Below, piece after piece: positions 24,606-33,584 of a stretch of DNA of 64,000 nucleotides; position 1 is the stretch's first letter, and every line of letters starts with the position of its first letter. Made by a program: the position numbers and the translations under genes. Under the pieces are notes generated by a model. The model ran no database searches and was not told the DNA's origin. It was given only the letters and a program-made list of their open reading frames with translations. The DNA comes from Fen-1308 sp035319125 (lineage in GTDB: Bacteria > Nitrospirota > Thermodesulfovibrionia > Thermodesulfovibrionales > Dissulfurispiraceae): contig DATHDG010000022.1 of NCBI GenBank assembly GCA_035319125.1, positions 19,264-83,263 of the forward strand, given 5' to 3'.

Positions 24606-27251
24606 ATGAGATTAGATAGATTGACCGTAAAGAGTCAGGATGCTATTCAGGAAGCGCAAGGGCTGGCTCAGAAAAAGGGCAACCAACAGCTTGATGTCGA
24701 ACATCTTCTTTTCGCTATTCTCAGCGATGAGGAAGGCATCGGCCCGCAGATAATAAGCAGGACTGGAGCGAATATAGCAGCGATCAAAGCCGATCTTGAG
24801 AAGGAGATCGACAAACTTCCAAAAGTTTCCGGAGCGACACCGATGGGCCAGCTCTATATAGCCCCAAGGCTAAAGGCTGTTCTTGAGAAATCCTTCGAAG
24901 AAGCCCAGCATCTGACGGATGAGTTTATAAGCGTTGAGCACCTGCTTATAGCGATCTACAGCGACAGCGGACCCGCATCAGAGATACTGACCAGGCATGG
25001 TGCTGCGCGCGCCAATGTCCTGTCGGCCATGCAGGAGATTCGCGGCGTGCACAGAGTAACTGACCCGAACCCGGAAGAGAAATACCAGGCTCTCAAAAAG
25101 TACGGTAAAGATTTGACCGATCTCGCTAAGCGCGGAAAGCTCGATCCAGTCATCGGAAGGGACGAAGAAATCAGGCGTGTTATTCAAGTGCTCTCAAGAA
25201 GGACAAAGAACAACCCTGTTCTTATCGGAGATCCCGGAGTCGGCAAGACAGCAATAGTCGAAGGCCTTGCCCAGAGAATTGTTGATGGAGATGTGCCTGA
25301 GACATTGCGTGACAAGCGGCTTGTCACTATTGACATAGGCAGTTTAGTTGCCGGTGCTAAATACCGGGGGGAATTTGAAGAGCGACTGAAGGCGGTCCTG
25401 AAGGAGATTGAGCAGTCAGAGGGAAGGGTTATCTCTTTTATAGATGAACTCCATACGTTAGTCGGAGCCGGCGCTGCAGAAGGATCCATGGATGCCTCTA
25501 ATATGCTGAAGCCCGCCCTTGCTAGAGGAGAGCTTAGGTGTATTGGCGCTACAACTGTTAATGAATATCGCAAATATATAGAAAAAGATCCGGCGCTTGA
25601 AAGAAGGTTTCAGCCGGTGGCTGTTGGAGAACCTTCGGTCGAGGACACAATATCGATACTTCGCGGATTGAAAGAAAAGTATGAAATACATCATGGTGTG
25701 AAGATTAAGGATTCTGCCTTGATCGCAGCGGCAGTGCTCTCGAACCGATATATCACTGACAGGTTTCTGCCGGACAAGGCCATCGATCTGATTGACGAGG
25801 CTGCTGCCCGACTCAGGATGGAGATTGACAGCATGCCCATAGAGCTTGATGAGCTTGAGAGAAAGCTGCGTCAGATGGAAATTGAGAAGCAGGCTCTGTT
25901 GAAAGACGAATCTCAGGATGCAAAGGATAAACTGGCAAAGATTGGAAAAGATGCTGCTGAGCTTCAGTCCAAGCGTGATCTGCTGAGAGCGCAGTGGCTT
26001 GGAGAAAAAGAGGTGATCCAGAAGATCAGGGATGTCAAGGAGCAAATCGACCACGCAAAGATTGAAGCAGAGCGGGCTGAAAGGGAAGGTGATCTTGCAA
26101 AGGCTGCCGAACTGAAATACGGCAAGCTTCTTGAGTTACAGCGGTCTCTTGAATCTGAGAATGCCCGCCTTAAGGCCACCCAGGAAAAACGCAAGATGCT
26201 CAAAGAAGAGGTGGACGATGAGGATATCGCTGAAGTTGTCTCAAAATGGAGTGGTGTTCCTGTTACGCGCATGCTGGAAGGTGAAGTGCAGAAACTCATC
26301 CACATGGAAGACCGTCTCAGACAACGCGTTGTAGGGCAGGATGAGGCGCTCGTTGCAGTTGCAAACGCTATCAGAAGGGGAAGGTCAGGGCTGCAGGACC
26401 CGAACCGGCCGATAGGATCATTCCTGTTTCTCGGTCCTACCGGCGTTGGGAAGACGGAACTGGCTAAGGCTCTTGCCGAGTTCCTCTTTGACGATGAGAC
26501 AGCCATGATCAGGATTGATATGTCTGAATACCAGGAGCGCCATACAGTGTCTCGTCTCTTGGGAGCCCCTCCTGGTTATGTCGGTTATGAGGAAGGTGGT
26601 CAGTTGACCGAGGCGGTCAGACGGAGACCTTATTCTGTCGTGCTTTTCGATGAGATTGAGAAGGCTCATCCCGAGGTGTTTAATACATTGCTGCAACTTC
26701 TTGACGATGGAAGGCTTACAGACGGCCACGGCAGGACGGTGGATTTCAGGAATTCGATAATAATAATGACCTCTAACATCGGCAGTATCCATATTCAGGA
26801 GCTGTTGGAAGAGCGGACTAAGAGACCTGAGGCATATTGGGGATCAGACAATCGCGAAGATCTGAAGGACAAGATTATGACTGATCTGAAAGCTTCATTC
26901 AGACCGGAATTTCTGAATCGTATCGATGAGATAGTTATTTTTAATGCGCTCAATACTACGTTGCTCAAGCAGATTGTTGACATTCAGGTCGAGCGTATGA
27001 AGAAGTATCTTCGCGAGAAAAAGATTGATATATTGCTCACTGACGCTGCTAAGACTCGCGTCGCCAAAGCAGGTTATGACCCAGTATATGGCGCGAGGCC
27101 CCTTAAGAGGGCTATCCAGAACGAGATACTTAATCCGTTGGCATTGAAGCTGCTTGAAGGCGCCTTTGCAGAGGGTGATGTCATCGAAGTTGATTATGTT
27201 GATGATAAGATGGTTTTTGGCAAGATCGACGTGGCGGAGTTTGTATCATAG
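24606..27251 (+). CDS. clpB: ClpB disaggregase
   Basis: 881 residues: N domain (two Clp_N repeats, about 1-145), first AAA+ module with Walker A GDPGVGKT and Walker B VISFIDELHTL, the long coiled middle domain (about 405-530) that distinguishes ClpB from ClpA/ClpC, second AAA+ module with GPTGVGKT and VVLFDEIEKAHP, and a D2-small C-terminal domain. It unfolds aggregated proteins with DnaK and small heat-shock proteins. The ribosome site is GGGAGG. Confidence 0.97.
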   Translation: MRLDRLTVKSQDAIQEAQGLAQKKGNQQLDVEHLLFAILSDEEGIGPQIISRTGANIAAIKADLEKEIDKLPKVSGATPMGQLYIAPRLKAVLEKSFEEAQHLTDEFISVEHLLIAIYSDSGPASEILTRHGAARANVLSAMQEIRGVHRVTDPNPEEKYQALKKYGKDLTDLAKRGKLDPVIGRDEEIRRVIQVLSRRTKNNPVLIGDPGVGKTAIVEGLAQRIVDGDVPETLRDKRLVTIDIGSLVAGAKYRGEFEERLKAVLKEIEQSEGRVISFIDELHTLVGAGAAEGSMDASNMLKPALARGELRCIGATTVNEYRKYIEKDPALERRFQPVAVGEPSVEDTISILRGLKEKYEIHHGVKIKDSALIAAAVLSNRYITDRFLPDKAIDLIDEAAARLRMEIDSMPIELDELERKLRQMEIEKQALLKDESQDAKDKLAKIGKDAAELQSKRDLLRAQWLGEKEVIQKIRDVKEQIDHAKIEAERAEREGDLAKAAELKYGKLLELQRSLESENARLKATQEKRKMLKEEVDDEDIAEVVSKWSGVPVTRMLEGEVQKLIHMEDRLRQRVVGQDEALVAVANAIRRGRSGLQDPNRPIGSFLFLGPTGVGKTELAKALAEFLFDDETAMIRIDMSEYQERHTVSRLLGAPPGYVGYEEGGQLTEAVRRRPYSVVLFDEIEKAHPEVFNTLLQLLDDGRLTDGHGRTVDFRNSIIIMTSNIGSIHIQELLEERTKRPEAYWGSDNREDLKDKIMTDLKASFRPEFLNRIDEIVIFNALNTTLLKQIVDIQVERMKKYLREKKIDILLTDAAKTRVAKAGYDPVYGARPLKRAIQNEILNPLALKLLEGAFAEGDVIEVDYVDDKMVFGKIDVAEFVS

Positions 27252-27297
27252 GACCCTTGGTCCTTAAGAATATAAACTGGTGTTAAGGAAGGAGCCT

Positions 27298-27750
27298 ATG
27301 TCTATAGATAAGTGGAGTCCGTTAAAGGAGTTGGAGGACATGAGAAGGGACATGGACAGACTTTTCGATGAATTTACCAAACCTACTCGCAGAAGAAGGA
27401 TTTGGCCTAAGTCCGAGGGTCTGGTGATTCCTAACATGGACATGTATGATCGAAACAACGACATTGTCGTTAAAATGGAGCTGCCTGGAGTCACAAGGGA
27501 AGATATCGACCTTACGATAACCAAGGATGTCCTGATTGTAAAGGGAGCAGTGAAAAAGGATGAAGAAGTGAAGGAAGAAGATTACTTCATCGCAGAGAGG
27601 ACCTATGGCAATTTCACGCGTACTATTACGCTGCCGTTCGAGGTTGAAAATGAAAAAGCCCAGGCATCCATTAATAATGGCGTACTGGAAATAGTGATTC
27701 CCAAAAAGGAAGTATCCAGGCCTAAAGAAATCAGAATCGAAGTGAAATAA
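27298..27750 (+). CDS. Hsp20 small heat-shock protein
   Basis: 150 residues from ATG 27298, chosen for the AAGGAGC site just before it. Charged N-terminal helix with KRR-rich part, the alpha-crystallin domain (about 45-140, VVKMELPGVTREDIDLTI and GNFTRTITLPFEV) and the IxI-like tail IRIEV. ATP-independent holdase, last gene of the hspR operon. A bidirectional hairpin follows. Confidence 0.92.
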   Translation: MSIDKWSPLKELEDMRRDMDRLFDEFTKPTRRRRIWPKSEGLVIPNMDMYDRNNDIVVKMELPGVTREDIDLTITKDVLIVKGAVKKDEEVKEEDYFIAERTYGNFTRTITLPFEVENEKAQASINNGVLEIVIPKKEVSRPKEIRIEVK

Positions 27751-27759
27751 CATATAGAT

Positions 27760-27781
27760 GGGCGGCATGAAATAGCCGCCC
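27760..27781. terminator. Bidirectional terminator between hsp20 and zinc-ribbon gene
   Basis: GGGCGGC (27760-27766) and GCCGCCC (27775-27781) with an 8-base loop, flanked by TATA-rich sequence, placed between convergent genes; it overlaps the stop codon of the leftward gene. Confidence 0.65.
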
Positions 27782-29283
27782 TATATAAGCAGGCTTTGAG
27801 ATATCTCCGTTGCCGTAAAAGGATCAATGAGGTTGCAGCCGTTTACCTTGAAGGGGAACCATGTCAAAGTGGAACCTTGCAATTCTATACTTCTCCTGTC
27901 GAAGGCCTTTATGTCGTCTGCATTATGTGAAAAAATTCCGACTTGAACAAACTGGGCCAGCAGGAAGGCGTCTTCTGAATCGTAGTAACAGCCTTGCATC
28001 TCCTTTAAGGCCTGTTTTTCGTCACTTCGGATTATGTATTGCGGTTTCTTCTTGGTAATATTTTGTGACAGATCTACAAGCATTTTCAGTCGACGGAAAC
28101 GAAATGCCGGGACATAAAAAGTCTCCTTCTGCCCGCCTGAAACCGCATCAATTACCCAGAACGGAAGATATTTAGTCTGTCCGTTCAGATTGTCGATCTG
28201 TGCAACCTGGTACTGCACTTCTGAAAGCTCGCTTCCATATATCTGCCAAGCCCTTGCACAGGACGAACAGAAGAATATGGCATCATCAGGACGGAACGGC
28301 AGATCCCAGCCGCAGTTGGGACAATTGAGCGGCCTGAATCCTATGGTTTTTTGTTCGCCCTGTGGCTGCATGTCCAAAGTTGAATAAATTGTTTTATCAG
28401 CATCGAGCTTGAGTACTGTTTGCGAGACACCGTCCACGATTGAAAGAAGTGGCTTGCCATCGCACTGCAGCTCCACAAACCAGAACGGAAAGTAGATCTT
28501 GGACAATATTCGGCCCAACACCGACCGAAAGAGTAAAGGCTGAATAGCAGCATCTTTCATTCCGCTGCCCATGGCTTCATCTATGCTCAAGTTCGGGTTC
28601 ACAATCTTGCCTAGAGGTTCTATTGTGCTGTTCTGAAACAGTTCAAGTCTGAGCACTGTTGGTCTCAAACCCAAAGAATACAGCCCTTCTCCATGCATAT
28701 TGCAGGCTATGAAATTCTTTTCGACGTACCGGTCTGCTATTTGGAACTTAGAGGGACCAACTTTATTCTGTTCCGGGCCCGTGTTTATGGTCGTACTTCT
28801 GTTATTCGTATCAGCGTTCATTATAGCGCCCGTATGATTATGTCCGCTGCCAAATATAATGTCTAGGATGTCTCCTGTTCGACCGAAAATCGAGCCAAAT
28901 CCTATTCCCAAGTCGTCTTGCTCGTAATCAGAATTCGGGCCATAGACGTTGGGCAAGTTATATTCTGAATCTGGCCTGACAGGGACGCGCGGTGCTTCTT
29001 CCCATCTGAAATCGCTTCCAATCAAGCGGTAATAAGGTATGAAATATATTTGAGGTTTGATGACGCTGCAGTCCCGGTCCTGTTCCTGATGGGCCTTCAT
29101 TGCGGCTGCTATGGCCCGGTAATGATCAATCTTTGGTCTGATAAAGTAACTGAGGACCTGTTTTCTTCCTGTAACCATGAGCTTTGAGCTGCAGTGATGG
29201 CACTTGACCGCATTTGATCCCTCACTGAAGTCCAGAGGGGCTGAGCATGACGGGCATTCCGTTGACACTGTATAACTATTCAT
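27781..29283 (-). CDS. Zinc-ribbon protein of unknown function, partner of SPFH protein
   Basis: 500 residues. Two zinc ribbons: N-terminal CPSCSAPLDF and CHHCSSKL (residues about 10-33) and a central CPNCGWDLPF with CSSCARAW (about 325-350). The remainder is mixed alpha/beta with no recognised enzyme motif; no signal peptide. The gene lies about 40 bases after the SPFH/zinc-ribbon gene on the same strand and is probably cotranscribed. Pairs like this occur near YdjI-type proteins; function unknown. Confidence 0.65.
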   Translation of the reverse strand: MNSYTVSTECPSCSAPLDFSEGSNAVKCHHCSSKLMVTGRKQVLSYFIRPKIDHYRAIAAAMKAHQEQDRDCSVIKPQIYFIPYYRLIGSDFRWEEAPRVPVRPDSEYNLPNVYGPNSDYEQDDLGIGFGSIFGRTGDILDIIFGSGHNHTGAIMNADTNNRSTTINTGPEQNKVGPSKFQIADRYVEKNFIACNMHGEGLYSLGLRPTVLRLELFQNSTIEPLGKIVNPNLSIDEAMGSGMKDAAIQPLLFRSVLGRILSKIYFPFWFVELQCDGKPLLSIVDGVSQTVLKLDADKTIYSTLDMQPQGEQKTIGFRPLNCPNCGWDLPFRPDDAIFFCSSCARAWQIYGSELSEVQYQVAQIDNLNGQTKYLPFWVIDAVSGGQKETFYVPAFRFRRLKMLVDLSQNITKKKPQYIIRSDEKQALKEMQGCYYDSEDAFLLAQFVQVGIFSHNADDIKAFDRRSIELQGSTLTWFPFKVNGCNLIDPFTATEISQSLLI

Positions 29284-29322
29284 ATTTACTAATGCTTGTG
29301 TTGGCCGACAAAGCCTTTATTA

Positions 29323-30453
29323 TTAGGCCAATTTCTCTCCGCAATTGAAACAGAATTTTGTGCCCGGCGGCAGCTTCGTATTGCACTTGGCGCATTGCAG
29401 GTTACTTTTCAGATCCAGCCCGCATACAGGGCAGAAGTTGTCATTTGCATTGAGATCCTTGTTGCATTGCGGGCATTTGCGAATGGCAACCATCTGGTGT
29501 CCGCACGATGGGCAAAATCTACTGTCGATAAAGACCTCTCCATGACAGCGTGGACAATTCACATTTGCTTTTTCACCTGATTGTACCGGCTGACTCTGCT
29601 GATTGATAACATTGTATAGCATTCCAGGGATCATCATACCCATGCCGGCGCCGATGCCCAGGCCCATCCCGGATGCCGCACCTGATGCTGGCCCCGCAGA
29701 TGTAGCTGCATCGCCCATTGCTTTAGCAGCTTTGTATTTTAAAAAGCTGTCAAGATCACCTACGGCCTGCATCCCTGCACGCTCATCTATCATTTTCTGC
29801 ACATCTTCAGGTGGTGTTATGCGGTTGACATAGAAATCGACAAGATCCATCCCGTATTTCTTAAAATCTTCGGTAAGTCGTGTCTTGACAGCTATGCCCA
29901 ATTCGTCGTAATGCTTTGGCAGGTTGAAGAGGCTGTCGACTGTCTCACCCATGAAATCATTGAGGCGGGAGACGATGATCTCGCGAAGATAGTCTTCAAC
30001 GCTGGCAGTCCCGAACGAACCCTGCGTACCCACCAGCGTATTTATAAAAAGAAGAGGCTGTGTAACTTTCATAGTAAATGTGCCAAACGCCCTGAGTCGC
30101 ACTAGGCCCAGTTCGCTGTCCTTGAAGGCAACCGGGTCCTTTGTTCCCCACCGCATGTTCGTGAAAATCTTCATGTTTATGAAACATATCTCCGCCCTGA
30201 ACGGGCTGGTAAATCCCCATGGGAGGGATAGTATTTTAGTCAGTATGGGCAGGTTTTTTGTGGACAGAGTGTGGCGGGCCGGACCCAAGATGTCCAGTCC
30301 TTTTCCATCCCTGAAGAAGACCGCAGCCTGATTTTCTCTTACAATAAGTTGTGCTCCGAACTTTATCTCGGCGGAACCTTCCTCCGGATAACGGTGAACT
30401 ATCTCTGTGCCGGTATTGTCGAACCATTCTATTACTTCCATGAACTCAGACAT
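29323..30453 (-). CDS. YdjI-like SPFH-domain protein with C-terminal double zinc ribbon
   Basis: 376 residues. SPFH/band-7 domain (about 5-240: AQLIVRENQAAVFFRDGK and VKTRLTEDFKKYGMDLVDFYVNRITPPEDV), a Gly/Ala/Met-rich hydrophobic linker (about 245-285) and three CxxC zinc-ribbon units (CPRCHGE with CPSCGHQM, CPQCNKDL with CPVCGLDL, CAKCNTKL with CFNCGEKL). Known relatives such as B. subtilis YdjI bind membranes and recruit PspA-type stress proteins. Forms a unit with the downstream gene. Confidence 0.85.
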   Translation of the reverse strand: MSEFMEVIEWFDNTGTEIVHRYPEEGSAEIKFGAQLIVRENQAAVFFRDGKGLDILGPARHTLSTKNLPILTKILSLPWGFTSPFRAEICFINMKIFTNMRWGTKDPVAFKDSELGLVRLRAFGTFTMKVTQPLLFINTLVGTQGSFGTASVEDYLREIIVSRLNDFMGETVDSLFNLPKHYDELGIAVKTRLTEDFKKYGMDLVDFYVNRITPPEDVQKMIDERAGMQAVGDLDSFLKYKAAKAMGDAATSAGPASGAASGMGLGIGAGMGMMIPGMLYNVINQQSQPVQSGEKANVNCPRCHGEVFIDSRFCPSCGHQMVAIRKCPQCNKDLNANDNFCPVCGLDLKSNLQCAKCNTKLPPGTKFCFNCGEKLA

Positions 30454-30511
30454 ATTTCCCCCCTCTACCGCATATGTGCTCCGGCGGATCTATGAATAGA
30501 CCCTATAAGAA

Positions 30512-30940
30512 TCAAGCTTTTCCAGACCTGATAAGGTCTCTTATAAATTCGGTAATATGACCCCTGATTTCATCTCGAGCGCGTCTGAATTCCTTCATGA
30601 TCATTGCATCCGTACCTTTAGTGCCGACTGGATCATTTATCGGCCAGTGGAGTCTGCCGATATTTGGCGGTGTCTGTGGGCATGCCGCTTCTGCATGACC
30701 GCATAACGTGATAACAAAGTCCATTTGCATCAGCAGGTTTCTATCAATTTCCTTAGACTTCTGCCCAGAAATGTCGATGCCCACTTCGCGCATCACTGCT
30801 ATTGTTCTTGGGTTAACGCCAACGGCTATCAGTCCTGCGCTGTAAGGTTCCAGCACGGCTCTGCCCAATTCACGCGCCCACCCCTCAGCCATCTGGCTTC
30901 TGCAAGAATTGGCAGTGCAAAGAAACATGACCTTTAGCAT
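30512..30940 (-). CDS. arsC: ArsC, thioredoxin-type arsenate reductase (LMW-PTPase fold)
   Basis: 142 residues. N-terminal phosphatase-like loop CTANSCRS with nucleophile Cys8, and the two resolving-type cysteines in LCGHAEAACP. The conserved Asp-Pro motif is WPINDPVG. It reduces As(V) to As(III), recycled by thioredoxin. No arsR, arsB or acr3 next to it; instead its start overlaps the end of trpC by seven bases, an odd pairing. Confidence 0.88.
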   Translation of the reverse strand: MLKVMFLCTANSCRSQMAEGWARELGRAVLEPYSAGLIAVGVNPRTIAVMREVGIDISGQKSKEIDRNLLMQMDFVITLCGHAEAACPQTPPNIGRLHWPINDPVGTKGTDAMIMKEFRRARDEIRGHITEFIRDLIRSGKA

Positions 30941-31749
30941 GACGTTTTATTGTCTGCAACAAGCTCTTCTATTTTTACAGCGATGTCCGTTGATTCCATA
31001 AATGCCGTGCCGATCAGCATTGCATCGACCCCGTAGCTTTCAAGAATGAGGACATCTTTGCGAGTTCTGATTCCGCTTTCGCTTACTACAATCTTATCAG
31101 CAGGTATTGTGTTCTTGAGCCTCAATGTCGTTGAGAGGTCTATATCGAGCGTCTTGAGATTGCGATTATTGATGCCAATCACATCGGCACCGATCAAGAG
31201 AGCTTCTTCCAATTCTTTACTGTTGTGCACTTCAAAAAGCACAGTCATACCGAGTTCAGTTGCCATAGCGCAGTATTCGCTTGCTTGATTGATGTCTAGG
31301 ATTGCTCCGATCAGAAGGACGGCGTCCGCTCCGGAGAGCCTTGATTCATATATCTGATAATCATCAATGATGAAGTCCTTGCGCAACAGCGGTTTGGTTG
31401 CAGACCGATGAACTATTTCAAGGTATGAGAGATGGCCCTGAAAGTAGTCTTCTTCAGTAAGAACTGAAATCGCGTCAACCCGGTTTTCTTCATATATGCG
31501 CGCAATCTGAAGCAGATCAAAATTATCCCTTATAAGCCCCTTGGATGGAGAGGCCTTCTTAATTTCAGCAATAAGCCTGATAGGACCTTGGTCACGCCTT
31601 ATCGACCTGCGGAAGTCGCGTGGCGGTTCTATGTCAGCCAGCATTCTTTTTATTTGAGCAATGGGCAGTCTATACTTGGCATCAACTATTTTCTCTTTCT
31701 TCTTATCAACGACGCCTGACAATATGTTATTATCGCGTTGTGTTTTCAT
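30934..31749 (-). CDS. trpC: TrpC, indole-3-glycerol-phosphate synthase
   Basis: 271 residues, (beta/alpha)8 barrel. Motifs: PIRLIAEIKKASPSKG (catalytic Lys), LLRKDFIIDDYQIYESR, DVIGINNRNLKTLDID and KIVVSESGIRT. Converts CdRP to indole-3-glycerol phosphate. No other trp gene is next to it, and it overlaps arsC. Confidence 0.95.
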   Translation of the reverse strand: MKTQRDNNILSGVVDKKKEKIVDAKYRLPIAQIKRMLADIEPPRDFRRSIRRDQGPIRLIAEIKKASPSKGLIRDNFDLLQIARIYEENRVDAISVLTEEDYFQGHLSYLEIVHRSATKPLLRKDFIIDDYQIYESRLSGADAVLLIGAILDINQASEYCAMATELGMTVLFEVHNSKELEEALLIGADVIGINNRNLKTLDIDLSTTLRLKNTIPADKIVVSESGIRTRKDVLILESYGVDAMLIGTAFMESTDIAVKIEELVADNKTSC

Positions 31750-32312
31750 ATAGTTATTGTTCTATTATACTCGAAAGCATTTCTTATGACCTATTTCTGC
31801 CTCACGATTATAGGTGCCAGGCTAATGCCTTGATAGGGTATATCAGAGGAGCTCCCAGGAGCGCATCGCGAGATCGCCAATCTTTCCGGTTTAAAAGCGA
31901 GTTGCGAAGCAAGAGGCCTAATGCTAAGGATTCCTGAGCATAAAATAATAAGAGCCATGCAATTGGCAAAGACTGCGGCTGACGGCCTGTAATTTCTATT
32001 ACTACAGGCTTTGCAGATCAGCCCATTTGCCTATTGCACGGCTCCAGATTTAATGCAGTGCATTCTATGGCGACCATAGCATTTTAAATTTTCTTTGGGA
32101 ATCCGGCGGATGCTTAAGGCTTCCCTCTCGCTGCTGAGAGCTTGCTCACCACATCCGACTCAACTTCCCGAAGCGTTGTTGTTCCTATGGAAGTCCATAG
32201 TAATGCATTGCATAATCTTTCTAATATAAGCATAACTCCAAAGGCGCTGAAAAGAAATCAGACTAGACCCGAATTTCTTGTAAGAGTTTTCCTACACGAA
32301 ACTAAAACTGGA
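31750..32312. other. Long gene-free interval, possible gene remnant
   Basis: No complete gene. An open stretch of about 49 codons on the plus strand (about 31840-31992), reading LPGAHREIANLSGL, ARGLMLRIPEHK and AMQLAKTAADGL before TAA, looks protein-like but has no start or known family. The TAA lies in a hairpin GCCTGTA/TACAGGC (31985-32009) like a terminator. It may be the 3' scrap of a lost gene. The rest shows nothing recognisable. Confidence 0.35.
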
Positions 32313-33224
32313 CTACCCAGTGCGGCATCTGGGATCGGGCGCCTTGAGGTTCCCGTATGTCATAAGACTCACAGCGGGGCAACCACCTTTGCATTTCGAG
32401 TAAAAATTACATTCAGCGTTGCTACAGCTATTTCCTTCAAAATTTCTTAATAAACTAAGGGCAGGATGCCGCAAAATCCGGTCCAAATCGTCAGATAGTA
32501 TATTGCCCAACATAAATTCCGGTCGCTGAAACAACAGATAACATGGATAAGTTGATCCGTCCGGCATGATTGAAAGCTTCGTTATGCCGGCAGGACATCT
32601 GACGCTATCAAGTCCCGAAACATTTTGACTATCCGTCGAAAAGCAAGAGCAGTAGACTTCTCGGATATTGTCGTATAAGGCGCTTACTTCTTTCAATTTA
32701 TTGAAATACACCGGAAAAGGTAGACAGTTACTAAGGTCGGTCAAGTTGATTGCGTCCATATATATGGCGTAATAATCAATGCCCTCCTTAGCAAGTAGAT
32801 GTGCTGCGTTTTCCGGCAACAGGCGTGACTTAGAGCAGACGCTTTTCAGAAGCGGTTTCCAGTTTACAATGTACTCAGTCAGGCGGTCATTTATAGGCAT
32901 ATCATTAAGCGATATGCCTATAGTAAGACGGTCCCGACCGAAATTTTTCGAGAGTTCCCTTAACAATGGGACATTGCTTCCATTTGAGCTTATCGAAATC
33001 TTAAAGCCTTTTTTAGAGGCCAGTTCAACCAGAGACATCAGATCAGGGTGGAGTGTTGGCTCACCGCCAAGCATGTCTATCTCATTACAGCCTTTATCGA
33101 TCAGGATAGTTGAAATTTTCCGGAAGTCTTCTATCCCGATATCCGGCATACGGGTTATCCCGCGGTTGAAGCAAAACGAACAGGATTCATTGCATCTGAA
33201 CGTAGGAAAAAACTGAATATACAA
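32313..33224 (-). CDS. Radical SAM/SPASM protein
   Basis: 303 residues. The 4Fe-4S/SAM motif CNESCSFC (Cys11, 15, 18) is at the N terminus, followed by GGEPTLHPDL (the GGE SAM-binding motif) and FKISISSNGS. The C-terminal SPASM-type region has extra cysteines: RCPAG, YPCYLL, SCSNAEC, SKCKGGCPA and RCRTG. Such enzymes modify peptides or proteins (RiPP and enzyme maturation). Apparent start is TTG directly after the stop of the upstream gene, without a good ribosome site. It ends the perR run; no peptide substrate is obvious. Confidence 0.85.
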   Translation of the reverse strand: MYIQFFPTFRCNESCSFCFNRGITRMPDIGIEDFRKISTILIDKGCNEIDMLGGEPTLHPDLMSLVELASKKGFKISISSNGSNVPLLRELSKNFGRDRLTIGISLNDMPINDRLTEYIVNWKPLLKSVCSKSRLLPENAAHLLAKEGIDYYAIYMDAINLTDLSNCLPFPVYFNKLKEVSALYDNIREVYCSCFSTDSQNVSGLDSVRCPAGITKLSIMPDGSTYPCYLLFQRPEFMLGNILSDDLDRILRHPALSLLRNFEGNSCSNAECNFYSKCKGGCPAVSLMTYGNLKAPDPRCRTG

Positions 33225-33539
33225 CTATTTTTTTCTGCCTGAAATGACGTCATCAGCCCAGCTCAGGGCGGCTGACACAGTCGGAAATCCTATAGTACTT
33301 GTAATCAGTATAATAGCGTGGTAAATCTCATCAGGCTTTGCACCCATTTCAAGCGCTCTTCTTGTGTGCGAATGAACAGAGCCTTCTGAGCGGATTGCGG
33401 CTGCAGCTGCCAATTGAATGAGATGCGAGGTCTTGTCGTCTAATGGGCCGGCGGCTTTTGCTGCCTTGCCCAGGTTCGCAGATGCTGTGAAAAAGCTCTT
33501 GAAGCGTTTTCTGATACTGACATACTGGTCCGGCAACAT
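33225..33539 (-). CDS. Carboxymuconolactone decarboxylase-family (AhpD-like) protein lacking the CxxC
   Basis: 104 residues of the AhpD/CMD fold: HLIQLAAAAAIRSEG, VHSHTRRALEMGAKPDEIYHAI and STIGFPTVSAALSWADD. The site where AhpD carries its redox CxxC reads EGSVHSH here, with no Cys in the protein, so a disulfide reductase function is unlikely. It belongs to the oxidative-stress run. Confidence 0.85.
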   Translation of the reverse strand: MLPDQYVSIRKRFKSFFTASANLGKAAKAAGPLDDKTSHLIQLAAAAAIRSEGSVHSHTRRALEMGAKPDEIYHAIILITSTIGFPTVSAALSWADDVISGRKK

Positions 33540-33584
33540 ATATACCTCCCTATCATGAGCTTTCAGGCTACATAACCCTTTGGC

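Noticed and set aside
32142..32450. Plus-strand frame of 102 codons
   Set aside because: Half of it is antisense to the radical SAM gene and the composition is not protein-like.
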